Source: Eubacterium sp.
GTDB taxonomy: Bacteria; Bacillota; Clostridia; Lachnospirales; Lachnospiraceae
Reading direction: 5' to 3'
NCBI GenBank assembly: GCA_024681515.1
Contig: JAILAR010000004.1
Location: forward strand, 17,089-81,088
Length of the DNA stretch: 64,000 bases
Under the pieces are notes generated by a model that did no database searches, was not told the origin of the DNA, and was given only the letters and a program-made list of their open reading frames with translations. Shown one piece after another: positions 54,789 to 63,389 of the stretch. Position numbers and translations under genes: made by a program. The first letter of the stretch is position 1; each line of letters begins with the position of its first letter.

Positions 54789-54802
54789 TTACAGTCCCCT
54801 TT

Positions 54803-54902
54803 CTATTCCACACTTCGCGCCTTTCGGCGCTCCGTAAGATTATCACTCCGCACGTATTTGTCGTTTATTTGCTTTACAACATCATTCCAGTGCGTGCTCT
54901 GT
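54803..54902 (-). repeat. R1 repeat, copy F, overlapping the MMPL stop codon
   Basis: GAGCACGCACTGGAATGATG, GTAAAGCAAATAAACG, ACGTGCGGAGTGATAATC, the hairpin GCGCC-GAAA-GGCGC and GAAGTGTGGAATA. The first 20 nt encode the last residues (HALE) and stop of the MMPL gene. Confidence 0.85.
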
Positions 54903-56975
54903 TTTATGAAGCACACCTTTGAAGCCCATGCTCGTACGCAGGATCACCGGATCAAATACCCGGAGCACTGCCGGCAGCAGCAGAATTACGACAAACATAC
55001 TGATGATCGCGCCCTTGGCCAGAAGACCGCAGAGGGAGCTGATCATATCGATATTCGAGTAAAGTCCTACACCGATGGTTGCCGCGAAGAAGCTGAGTGC
55101 GCTGACGATGATGGAGTGGATCGAGTTCTCCAACGCTGAAGTTACAGCTTCGATCTTCTCCAGACCCGAGAGCCTTGCCTGCTTGTACTTCGTGGTCATC
55201 AGGATCGCGTAATCCACGGTGGATCCCAGCTGGATCGTTCCGATGACGATGGATGCCACGAAAGGAAGCACCGTTCCCATGTAGTACGGGATACCCATAT
55301 TAATGAAGATCGCAAATTCGATCACGGCTACCAGCAGGATCGGAAGCGTTATGGACCGGAATACCACAAGGATGATCACACCGACCATCAGGATCGATAC
55401 CAGATTGACTACCTTGAAGTCATGATCCGTGATCTTGATCAGATCCTCGGTACAGGGCGCCTCACCGATCAGCATGCCCTTGGTATCGTATTTGTCCAGG
55501 ATCTCGTTGATCTTGTCACACTGCGCATTTACCTCATCCGTTGCGACCTTGTACTCTGAAAGAATAAAGATCAGCTGATACTCTCCGTTGTCCAAAATAC
55601 TGATCAGGTTCTTTGGAAGCATATCCCTCGGGAACAGCGGTCCCAGCAGAGAGTCCAGTCCGACGGCGGCTTTCACACCGTCCACCTTGTCGATTTCCTC
55701 CACAAACTTGTTCACCGATTTTGAGTCGACCTTGCTGTCCATCAGGATCAGATGTGTGGAGCTCATGTTAAACTTCTCATCCAGCTTCGCGGCTGCCACC
55801 ATACTGGACAGATCCTGCGGAAGCGTGGAATCCAGATTATAGTATACTTCATTATGTGACTGTCCGTAATATGCGGGAACGATCAGAACCGCAAAGATGA
55901 TCAGTCCGATATAGAAATGTTTTACCAGCCATTTGCAGAGTCCCGAGAGATTCGGGATCAGCGGCTTATGCTTTGTCTTTTCCACTGCCTTATCAAATAC
56001 CATGATCATGGACGGCAGTATGGTCACACAACAGATAACGCCGATGACAACACCCTTTGCCATGACCAGACCCATATCGAAGCCCATGGTGAAGCTCATG
56101 AACATCAGCGCCACGAAACCGGCCACCGTTGTGATGGAACTTCCGACTACGGAAGTAAGGGTCTCATTGATGGCATTGGCCATCGCCAGCTTGTTGTCTC
56201 CGTGACTGACCTCTTTCTCTGCGGAATAACTGTGCCACAGGAAGATGGAGTAATCCATGGTGACTGCAAGCTGCAGCACGGCCGCCAATGCCTTGGTCAC
56301 GTATGAGATCTCTCCCTGAATGAAGTTACTTCCCAGATTATAGATCACGGCAAAGCCGATACTGAGAAGGAACAGGAACGGGATCAGGAAGGAATTCATG
56401 GTGGTCATAAGCACGATCAGACTGAGGGTAACTGCGATAACAACGTAGATCGGGACCTCCTTATCCGACAGATCCTTGGTGTCCACGATCATGGCGGACA
56501 TACCGCTGATGTAGGTCTGTTCCGATGCCACCTCCCGAAGATCCGCTATGGCCTTCATGGTCTCATCCGAAGACATTGTGGTGTCGAAGATGGCAATCAT
56601 CAATCTCGCATCACCGTTCTTCAGCATCTTTCCGTACTTGGACGGAAGCAGTTCCTCCGGAATGGAAATATCCATCAGGGATCCGTACCAGATCACCTTT
56701 CTTACATGGGGCACCTCTTCCATCCGTTGGGCCATTACCTTGATATCCTTCTCGTTCATACCCTCCACAACGACCATGGAGAAAGCGCCGGTCCCGAAAT
56801 CATTTGCCAGAATTTCCTGGCCCTTCATGGTTTCGATCTCCTTCGGCAGGTATGTCAGGATATCGTAGTTCGTTCGGGTTGAAAAGTATCCGATGGCTGA
56901 CGGTATGATCAGGATCACCGCCAGGATCAGGATTGGGATCCGCAGCCGAACGACTGCTTTTCCTAAACCTTTCAT
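54882..56975 (-). CDS. MMPL/RND-family transporter
   Basis: A 697-residue membrane protein with the RND layout: one helix at the start (IPILILAVILIIPSAIGYF), an outer domain, a five-helix block with SSITTVAGFVALMFMSFTMGFD, a second outer domain and a second block ending near LLLPAVLRVF. It may export lipids, drugs or wall material, or act as a patch or secretion scaffold with the following lipoprotein. The start follows GGAGGTG. TetR (57143) is upstream and inverted repeats lie in the gap. Confidence 0.9.
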   Translation of the reverse strand: MKGLGKAVVRLRIPILILAVILIIPSAIGYFSTRTNYDILTYLPKEIETMKGQEILANDFGTGAFSMVVVEGMNEKDIKVMAQRMEEVPHVRKVIWYGSLMDISIPEELLPSKYGKMLKNGDARLMIAIFDTTMSSDETMKAIADLREVASEQTYISGMSAMIVDTKDLSDKEVPIYVVIAVTLSLIVLMTTMNSFLIPFLFLLSIGFAVIYNLGSNFIQGEISYVTKALAAVLQLAVTMDYSIFLWHSYSAEKEVSHGDNKLAMANAINETLTSVVGSSITTVAGFVALMFMSFTMGFDMGLVMAKGVVIGVICCVTILPSMIMVFDKAVEKTKHKPLIPNLSGLCKWLVKHFYIGLIIFAVLIVPAYYGQSHNEVYYNLDSTLPQDLSSMVAAAKLDEKFNMSSTHLILMDSKVDSKSVNKFVEEIDKVDGVKAAVGLDSLLGPLFPRDMLPKNLISILDNGEYQLIFILSEYKVATDEVNAQCDKINEILDKYDTKGMLIGEAPCTEDLIKITDHDFKVVNLVSILMVGVIILVVFRSITLPILLVAVIEFAIFINMGIPYYMGTVLPFVASIVIGTIQLGSTVDYAILMTTKYKQARLSGLEKIEAVTSALENSIHSIIVSALSFFAATIGVGLYSNIDMISSLCGLLAKGAIISMFVVILLLPAVLRVFDPVILRTSMGFKGVLHKTEHALE

Positions 56976-56988
56976 AAAAAAACACCTC

Positions 56989-57059
56989 CGGTAATATTAT
57001 AGATAGTGAATCTTGAAAACGGATATATGTTTTTCCGTTCACATGTTACTATATTACCG
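56989..57059. promoter_or_regulatory. Inverted repeats between TetR and MMPL genes
   Basis: CGGTAATAT (56989-56997) and ATATTACCG (57051-57059) face each other; inside, AACGGA / TCCGTT forms a second pair around 57018-57039. Likely control site of the MMPL-lipoprotein unit. No gene lies in this 167-bp gap. Confidence 0.45.
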
Positions 57060-57142
57060 AAGGTGGTATGTTTCATTAGACATTTATAGAGATTTGACAA
57101 AGATTTTTCAATTTTATGGACATATTGATCTGATCAACCGTT

Positions 57143-57751
57143 TTATTTACCGTTTTCTCCGCCGTCCTGCTCCTCCACGACCCGCATATAGGCCAGCTGT
57201 TTGAGGATATTCAAAAGCTTCAGCATCCGTGCCGCTACCACAGCCGGTTCTTCCTGCATGCCCTGTTCGATCCACTCAAAAAGCATTCCGCAGATCCCGT
57301 AAGCAAAGAACCTGGCCAGGAGCCTCTGCTCCTCCCGGTTCATGTGCCGCACTTCGCGGCTATCCATGGACGGCTGATTTCGCAGATACTCGATCGCCGC
57401 ATTGAAGATATCCTCCGAATCCTTCAGCAGCAATGTTTTCATATCCTCGGCCGAATGGCGGATGGTATTGATACTGAATTCCTTGTCCTTCCGGACCGCA
57501 ATCAGGATCCCTTCCAGGCAGCGGTCCCAGTTTTCCATCGTGATGCCCGTCATATTCGGCTCATAATAATCCACACGGTAGATCCATTTCAGAAGATCAT
57601 ATTTGTCCTGGAAATGATAATAAAAGGTCTGGCGGTTCACATGGCTCCGCGCCGCGATCTCGCCTACAGATATTTTATCAAAGCTCTTCTCCTTGCACAG
57701 CTCTTTCAGGCTGTCCGCGATCAGATGCTTTGTTTCCAAAGTTTCAGTCAT
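57143..57751 (-). CDS. TetR-family transcriptional regulator
   Basis: A 202-residue regulator. The N-terminal helix-turn-helix reads KISVGEIAARSHVNRQTFYYHFQDKYDLLKWI in pieces (about residues 24-55), the TetR signature; the rest is a helical ligand domain of the DhaS/clostridial type. It probably represses the downstream MMPL transporter and lipoprotein until a ligand binds. The site before the start is weak (GGAGACTG). A possible operator (57849-57873) lies in the gap to the divergent LemA gene. Confidence 0.9.
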   Translation of the reverse strand: MTETLETKHLIADSLKELCKEKSFDKISVGEIAARSHVNRQTFYYHFQDKYDLLKWIYRVDYYEPNMTGITMENWDRCLEGILIAVRKDKEFSINTIRHSAEDMKTLLLKDSEDIFNAAIEYLRNQPSMDSREVRHMNREEQRLLARFFAYGICGMLFEWIEQGMQEEPAVVAARMLKLLNILKQLAYMRVVEEQDGGENGK

Positions 57752-57848
57752 TTTTCAGTCTCCGCAATTATAATGTGTTCAGTGATGTATTTAGTAATGT
57801 ATTCAGTGATTCATCCAGTCCACCCGGATGCCATTAAAAATATGTATT

Positions 57849-57873
57849 ATTCTATCGAAAAATATGATAGAAT
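57849..57873. promoter_or_regulatory. Inverted repeat in the TetR-LemA gap
   Basis: ATTCTATC (57849-57856) and GATAGAAT (57866-57873) are perfect arms with a 9-nt spacer, about 100 bp before the TetR start and 130 bp before LemA. A TetR operator is a reasonable guess. Nothing else is evident in this 248-bp gap. Confidence 0.45.
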
Positions 57874-57999
57874 TCAAGGTGTGCGGCAGAAAATCGATTG
57901 ATAAATAAGATCAAAAAACCGTATCACGGTACATATGAAGAAAATGATTACCATTCAGGCGGCACTCCCTGCCGCCGAACAGAAAGGAGACCCTGCGCT

Positions 58000-58548
58000 A
58001 TGGGCTGGACCGGACTTATCATTCTGCTTTTGATCCTTCTACTGGGAGGATACTACATTTACACCGTTACACATGTAACAAAAATGGACAGTATCGCCAG
58101 AAATGCAGGAGGTGAACTGGACACTCTGATCTGGGATCGGAACCACGTTTATGAACAGATCACCGCAAAACTTCAGGAACACGGGATCGAGCTGGACGAG
58201 AAGCTGACGAAGAAACTCGGGCTCGGACTGGGTATGACACCTTCCGTACAGATGGCCAATTATACGGAACTTCACCGCCGCTGGACGCAGCTGCTTCCCA
58301 TCATGGAAGAGCACCCGGAACTGAAAGAGGATGAGGCTCTGGAAAAACTGAAGGCGCGATTTGCTGATCTTAGAGTAGAGACCATGAAGGCAGAATCCAA
58401 GTATAACCGGGCAGCAACGGATTTCAACGCTTACATTCAGAAGCCCTTCCCGGGATTCATCGCCGCACGAAAGACCAAGGGCACAAGATCCAACTTCAAT
58501 GTCGTCCTGGCCGAGGCAAACATTAACGATCCGCTGAGCCATATATAA
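58000..58548 (+). CDS. LemA-family protein
   Basis: A 182-residue protein with one N-terminal helix (TGLIILLLILLLGGYYIYTV) and a helical LemA-type domain, with ESKYNRAATDFNAYIQKPFP at 146-165 as the best family match. LemA proteins are membrane-anchored and of uncertain function. The start follows AAAGGAGACC; the longer frame is not needed. It is divergent from TetR and followed by an R2 repeat and the response regulator. Confidence 0.85.
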   Translation: MGWTGLIILLLILLLGGYYIYTVTHVTKMDSIARNAGGELDTLIWDRNHVYEQITAKLQEHGIELDEKLTKKLGLGLGMTPSVQMANYTELHRRWTQLLPIMEEHPELKEDEALEKLKARFADLRVETMKAESKYNRAATDFNAYIQKPFPGFIAARKTKGTRSNFNVVLAEANINDPLSHI

Positions 58549-58556
58549 GAATACCG

Positions 58557-58634
58557 TGCCATCACCGAAGGTGATCCATAAGCGGAATGAGGGTTATGAT
58601 CCGGCTTCCTTGGCCGGCTCATAAGGAAGAGAGG
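58557..58634 (+). repeat. R2 repeat upstream of the response regulator
   Basis: CATCACC-GAA-GGTGAT, then GAATGAGGGTTATGA and the hairpin TATGATCCGGC / GCCGGCTCATA (58595-58623), followed by the ribosome site. Compared with the ppk copy a T-A pair has become C-G, so the stem is conserved. Confidence 0.8.
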
Positions 58635-58641
58635 ATGCATT

Positions 58642-59319
58642 ATGAGAATTCTGGTTGTGGAAGATGAAAAGCGATTGGCAGAGACCATCGCAGATATCAT
58701 AGAAGAAGCCGGTGATACGGTGGACATTCAGAACAACGGAGAAGACGGCTACTACGATGCTTCCTCCGGGATCTATGATGCCATCGTTCTGGACGTGATG
58801 CTCCCGGGCATGAACGGATTTGACATCCTGAAACAGCTGCGTGAGGAAGGAATCTCCACTCCCGTGCTGATGCTGACTGCGCGCACGGAACTGGGCGACC
58901 GGGTACAGGGTCTGAACCTTGGTGCAGACTACTATCTCACAAAGCCCTTTGAAAATGCAGAGCTGGTTGCCACTCTGCATGCCATCATGCGTCGGAAATC
59001 CGATTATGTCCCGGAGAATGTGACCTTCGGTGACCTGGTTCTCTCTCCGTCCTCCTGCGAACTATCCTGCGGTGCCAAATCCATTAAACTGAACGCCAAA
59101 GAATTCGAGCTGATGCGCTACCTGATGATCAACGGTAAAAACATCCTGTCGAAGGAAACCCTGATCAACAAGATCTGGGGCTACGACTCCGATGCGGGCG
59201 ATAACAACGTGGAAGCATATATCTCTTTCCTGCGCAGAAAGCTTGCTTCGCTGAAATCCAATGTATCGATCCAGGTTGTTCGGAAGGTCGGATATCATCT
59301 TTCCGACGGAACCAACTAA
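58642..59319 (+). CDS. OmpR-family response regulator
   Basis: A 225-residue regulator: receiver domain 1-118 (VEDEK acidic pocket, phospho-Asp51 in LDVMLPG, LTARTE and Lys in TKPFENAE) and a winged-helix DNA-binding domain (LNAKEFELMRYLM, KIWGYDSDAGDNNVEAYISF in part). A complete two-component regulator without a kinase next to it; the nearest kinase is at 47949-49514. The start follows AGAGAGG after R2. Confidence 0.95.
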   Translation: MRILVVEDEKRLAETIADIIEEAGDTVDIQNNGEDGYYDASSGIYDAIVLDVMLPGMNGFDILKQLREEGISTPVLMLTARTELGDRVQGLNLGADYYLTKPFENAELVATLHAIMRRKSDYVPENVTFGDLVLSPSSCELSCGAKSIKLNAKEFELMRYLMINGKNILSKETLINKIWGYDSDAGDNNVEAYISFLRRKLASLKSNVSIQVVRKVGYHLSDGTN

Positions 59320-59425
59320 GTTCCCCACCGGTTATCACATTTACGATAAAACCAACCGGTCCTCTTCCGGATCCATCATGCAGAGCGACATTGATCAAGC
59401 TGAAAAACCATGTAATATGATGATA

Positions 59426-59609
59426 GGGTCAAAAGGTCCAAGCGATGCGCTTGCGCGGTCGCTTGAGACCTTAATTGACCCGCAAAACACGAACGGCGTA
59501 GTCATTTTGCACAGCAAAATGACGAGAGCCGTGAGTGTTTTAGCAGCACATTGCACACGTAGTGTGCGTGCTGCGAATCATCAGCTGGGAGCAAAATACC
59601 TTTTGACCC
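59426..59609. repeat. R3 element, full copy, MITE-like
   Basis: 184 bp bounded by GGGTCAAAAGGT and ACCTTTTGACCC as terminal inverted repeats. Inside, GGGTCAAAAGGTC / GACCTTAATTGACCC and AAGCGA / TCGCTT fold the left part, and GCAGCAC...GCACAC-GTA-GTGTGC...GTGCTGC forms a strong hairpin on the right. No coding capacity. A non-autonomous mobile element or a conserved RNA are both possible. Confidence 0.75.
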
Positions 59610-59686
59610 CAGCATCAAAATATGCATGATAAAAAACATCGGGGAAAGAAAAAAGAATAAGTGATGTGATATAGGGGGAAAACTAA

Positions 59687-62074
59687 ATGGAGCATTCAAT
59701 TAAATCAACCATACCAACCATTGAAACCATAGAAACAATTCAATCAGGTTCTTTTGATTTCAATGATCCGAAGATCAAGACGGCCTACGCATTAAATTTA
59801 TGTACGGTGTCTGTATCACAGATCATCGATTACCATGATATCGTGATCCTGGAACAGGAATATGATGCGATCCTGAACAATCTGAATATTGAAAAGATGC
59901 CTAAGGATGAGGCATTATTGAACATTCTGAAACAGCTTCTGGATACGATCAATTCCTTCCGTATGCAGGAGGATGATCGAAAATTCATCGACCGGGAATA
60001 TCAGAACAAGATGAAGACTGCCATTTGGAGTGCGATTCCCGGAATCGGTATTTTTGTGGAAGGCCATCCGGTTTCTCTTGTAATGTCACCGGCTTCGCAG
60101 GTCGGTATCGGATATATGAATTATCGAAAGCAGAAAGCGGAGAATTCATTTGCATATGAGATGGAAAGATGGCAGTTGCATCGGGATGCGATCGAACGGT
60201 TTAATAAACTCCGCAGAGAACTATTCAGTTCGGCGTGGCGTTTGGTGGATGCCCATGACATTCCGGATGCGTATCGTCTGACAGAGCGCCAGATCACACA
60301 GTACAATGAGATCCTTATGGATCCGGACGATTATCGAAAGTATGAACGTTTGGATTCAATCAAAGAACAGTTTATCGCGTATCCCCCGTTTTGGTATTTC
60401 TTCGGGAATACAGCCAATCAGTTATGGAGAGTGACAGAAGGAGAGCTTTCAGATTATTATTTTGCGGCCGCAAAGTGTTATTTTGAGATATTCGTTCGCT
60501 CCTTTAAGGCCTGTGATCTACTCAGAGAGAATCTGGTGGCATCTTCCTGTGCGCTTGAGTATATTGATCTGCTGCGTGTGGACGTGCCGGAAGAAAAGGC
60601 GAAGATCAGTGAGCTGCTTCAATTTACGCTGGATCATTCCGGAAATGCCAATGATGTCCTGCAGCTGACGGCATTTTCATATCTGAAGATCGGTGACGGA
60701 AAAAGTGCCGCCAAACTGTTTCGTCGTCTGGTCAATGAAGGTTATAATGCAGTGATCAATGCACAGCTTCTCAGCAGATATTATGTCGGTGCATTTATAT
60801 CCGGGGATTCTTCCGCTGTTGCAGGATATCGTTATTTAGAGAAAAGGATGAATAAACGGTACCTTTATCCGCTCCCAGACCAGAAGTTGCTTGGGGCAGA
60901 CAATTATGAAGTGATCGAAGACCTTCAGAAGAGATTTCTTGCAAATCAAAAAGAGATCCTGACTCATAAGTTTGCGCTTGTGATCGACAGGTTCCAGAAG
61001 AAGTATGAGATCCTGTTCAATAAATGTATTCCGGTTCCGGAAGATAAGAAATATACCGATAATTATTTTGACGGGACAGTGAATTCTTTGGCGATTCGTA
61101 AGGAAGACGGAAATGAACTTCGAAACCGTAAGTCTTTGGTGGCTTATATTGAGGTACTGCAGGATTGCAATTATCCGTACAATTACCTGACGGTTTTGAA
61201 TGATATGCTGAGTGGGTCATATCAGTTGAATTCCGTTCAGGGACACGAGAACGAGTTGCTGAAAGTTCTCAGCGAGGCAGTGATCAAGCAACGTCAGAAA
61301 CTGCTTGAGTTTCATCGATTGATTGAAAACGATGATGTTACGTTTGAGACGTACAATAAAATGCTGGCGGTTTCTTTTGACGACCTTACGAAATCGTTTT
61401 TTGACAGGATCATAGATTATACGGCGGATTATATTGCCGGAAAAAAAGATATAGTTGCAATGAATGAAGGGGAATCCAATCTTCGGGAATTCTGCATTCA
61501 GCAAGGGTTTGATACACCGGAAATGTTGTATGAGACTGCGGATGATCTGGTGGATGTACCGGAACTGAAGAAACAATATCTTGGGTTTGAACTGATTGAT
61601 GAAGGAGCTACGACAGCATTTACGGATGACCGATATGATGAGATCGGACGAAAGCTGTCCCCGTTCAGAGAGCTACTGACAAAAGAAGATGCCGGGCTGT
61701 TCTTCCTGATGAAGGATCAGCAGGATTTTGAAAAGTATTTTACGCAAAAGATCTATGGTGTGGACCGTCATAAACTGCAGCGTAAGACGGTGGCTGTTCT
61801 GGATGATCGAAATGATTCAGATAGCGACCTCCTTTTCACCACGGACGGAATCGTTCAGATCGTAAAAGAAAAATATAAGGAACCGATGCCGTATGACGAT
61901 ATTCAGGTTCTTCCGGAGAATGCCGGCCTTATGATCCATCAGGAGTATGATAATCAGGAGATCAATATGCAAAGTCTTCTCAATGCGGTCAAGTCACTCC
62001 GAAAGGATCCTGTCATGAAGGTTTATGAGAGCAAGAATCCGGTGGACTTTATCTTCGGGTTCTTCAAAAAGTAA
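59687..62074 (+). CDS. Uncharacterised 795-aa protein
   Basis: I do not recognise this protein. It is soluble except for a hydrophobic patch (AIWSAIPGIGIFVEGHPVSLVMSP, about 113-136, given here in part: GIGIFVEGHP). Much is helical, with TPR-like pairs around residues 290-390 (LLQFTLDHSGNANDVLQLTA in that region). The C-terminal 80 residues (QVLPENAGLMIHQEYD and IFGFFKK at the end) form a separate block. Base use is more AT-rich than in neighbouring genes, which fits transfer. It is preceded by the R3 element and a GGGGGAAAA site. It may be part of an accessory island; no function is assigned. Confidence 0.75.
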   Translation: MEHSIKSTIPTIETIETIQSGSFDFNDPKIKTAYALNLCTVSVSQIIDYHDIVILEQEYDAILNNLNIEKMPKDEALLNILKQLLDTINSFRMQEDDRKFIDREYQNKMKTAIWSAIPGIGIFVEGHPVSLVMSPASQVGIGYMNYRKQKAENSFAYEMERWQLHRDAIERFNKLRRELFSSAWRLVDAHDIPDAYRLTERQITQYNEILMDPDDYRKYERLDSIKEQFIAYPPFWYFFGNTANQLWRVTEGELSDYYFAAAKCYFEIFVRSFKACDLLRENLVASSCALEYIDLLRVDVPEEKAKISELLQFTLDHSGNANDVLQLTAFSYLKIGDGKSAAKLFRRLVNEGYNAVINAQLLSRYYVGAFISGDSSAVAGYRYLEKRMNKRYLYPLPDQKLLGADNYEVIEDLQKRFLANQKEILTHKFALVIDRFQKKYEILFNKCIPVPEDKKYTDNYFDGTVNSLAIRKEDGNELRNRKSLVAYIEVLQDCNYPYNYLTVLNDMLSGSYQLNSVQGHENELLKVLSEAVIKQRQKLLEFHRLIENDDVTFETYNKMLAVSFDDLTKSFFDRIIDYTADYIAGKKDIVAMNEGESNLREFCIQQGFDTPEMLYETADDLVDVPELKKQYLGFELIDEGATTAFTDDRYDEIGRKLSPFRELLTKEDAGLFFLMKDQQDFEKYFTQKIYGVDRHKLQRKTVAVLDDRNDSDSDLLFTTDGIVQIVKEKYKEPMPYDDIQVLPENAGLMIHQEYDNQEINMQSLLNAVKSLRKDPVMKVYESKNPVDFIFGFFKK

Positions 62075-62128
62075 GTATTTTCGATATATCGAAATTGTGA
62101 AAAAAATAGTGTGAAGGTGAACTGTATA

Positions 62129-63133
62129 ATGAATAACATAAACGTAAAAATAATCGATGAACCGGATGAGAAGTCCCGGATTGCCCGGGAGGTTCTGGAA
62201 AATCTGATGGAATGGTTTGAGGTAGAGGAATCCAGGGAAGGATATATCCGCGACTGTCGGGAATGGACGTTTTTCGCGGCGGAGCAGGATGGGAAAACCG
62301 CCGGATTCCTGTGCCTGAAGGAGACCGGAAATGCGACGGTTGAGCTGGCGGTCATGGGTGTCCGGAAAGATATTCACCGCGGTGGCATCGGCCGCGCGTT
62401 GTTTGAGACGGCGAAGGAATATGCGTCTCATGCGGGATATGAATTTATGCAGGTGAAGACCGTACAGATGGGCTGTTACGAGGATTACGATCAGACGAAT
62501 CGGTTCTATATCGGTGTAGGATTTAAGGAACTGGAAGTGTTCCCGTTGCTGTGGGATGAAGCAAATCCGTGTCAGATCTATGTGATGAGTCTGAAGGAGC
62601 AGAATATGCTTCAGTTGATGAAGGAGCGTCGGAGTTACCGTGGACCCTATAAGCCCGACAAGGTTCCTCATGAGGATCTGGCAGCGATCCTGCAGGCCGG
62701 TCTGGCCGCGCCTTCCGGCTGCAACAGGCAGACCACAAGCCTTATCGCGGTGGATGATGAGGAACTTCTGGCGAAGCTCCGTGCTGAGATCGAACCTCCC
62801 ATCGCTGAAACAGCGCCGGCCATGATCTGTGTTCTGACACAGAGCGTGAATGCTTATCGAGATCGTTGCTACGCCGTGCAGGATTACTCTGCGGCCATTG
62901 AGAATATGCTGCTTGCTATCACGGCTCTGGGTTATCAGAGTTGCTGGTACGAAGGGCACATCACGGATGATGACCGGATCGGAGATCGGCTGGCGAAGAT
63001 CCTGGGTGTGCCGGAGGAATATGAACTGGTATGTGTTCTGCCCGTGGGCGTGGCAGAAGAAGAACCGACCGCACCGAAGAAAAAAGAATTTGAAGAACGG
63101 GCATGGTTCAACGGGTTTCGAGTTAGAGGATAA
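62129..63133 (+). CDS. GNAT acetyltransferase fused to a nitroreductase domain
   Basis: A 334-residue two-domain protein. Residues 1 to about 160 are GNAT-like: ELAVMGVRKDIHRGGIGRAL holds the acetyl-CoA loop R-x-x-G-x-G. Residues 165-334 are a nitroreductase fold: MLQLMKERRSYRGPYKP, AAPSGCNRQTTSLI (flavin-binding) and AAIENMLLAITALGYQSCWY. The ATG at 62129 is nine bases after GAAGGTG; a GTG at 62111 is an alternative. The fusion is seen directly in one frame; joint function is unknown. A truncated nitroreductase follows. Confidence 0.85.
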   Translation: MNNINVKIIDEPDEKSRIAREVLENLMEWFEVEESREGYIRDCREWTFFAAEQDGKTAGFLCLKETGNATVELAVMGVRKDIHRGGIGRALFETAKEYASHAGYEFMQVKTVQMGCYEDYDQTNRFYIGVGFKELEVFPLLWDEANPCQIYVMSLKEQNMLQLMKERRSYRGPYKPDKVPHEDLAAILQAGLAAPSGCNRQTTSLIAVDDEELLAKLRAEIEPPIAETAPAMICVLTQSVNAYRDRCYAVQDYSAAIENMLLAITALGYQSCWYEGHITDDDRIGDRLAKILGVPEEYELVCVLPVGVAEEEPTAPKKKEFEERAWFNGFRVRG

Positions 63134-63145
63134 AACGAGGTTCGT

Positions 63146-63275
63146 ATGGATATAAAGAAAGCAATCAAAGAACGCCACAGTGTGCGGAGTTTCAAGGCCC
63201 TTCTCGAAGGTGGATCTCGGGATCGTGAAGTATCATTTTGAAGCGGTTACAGGGAGAAGCGTGAAGACAGAATAA
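63146..63275 (+). pseudogene. Nitroreductase remnant (both ends only)
   Basis: MDIKKAIKERHSVRSFK is a typical nitroreductase start. After a break at about 63200 the other frame reads VDLGIVKYHFE...GRSVKTE and a stop, the usual end of such enzymes. The whole centre is missing. Starts 12 bp after the GNAT-nitroreductase gene and ends in R1 copy H. Confidence 0.7.
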
Positions 63276-63380
63276 TCAGAACGGAGCACGGACTAGAAAC
63301 AGAAAAGTAAAGCAAATAAATGCCCAATACGTGCGAAGTGATGATCTTACGGAGCGCGAAAGCGCGAAGTATGGAATAGT
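63271..63380 (+). repeat. R1 repeat, copy H
   Basis: Complete copy on the plus strand: AACGGAGCACGGACT, GTAAAGCAAATAAATG, ATACGTGCGAAGTGATGATC, the hairpin GCGC-GAAA-GCGC and GAAGTATGGAATA, then the ribosome site of the next gene. Confidence 0.85.
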
Positions 63381-63389
63381 GAGGTGTGG

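Noticed and set aside
53397..55139. 580-codon plus-strand frame
   Set aside because: Antisense to the heptad lipoprotein and MMPL genes; its apparent repeats only mirror the heptads.
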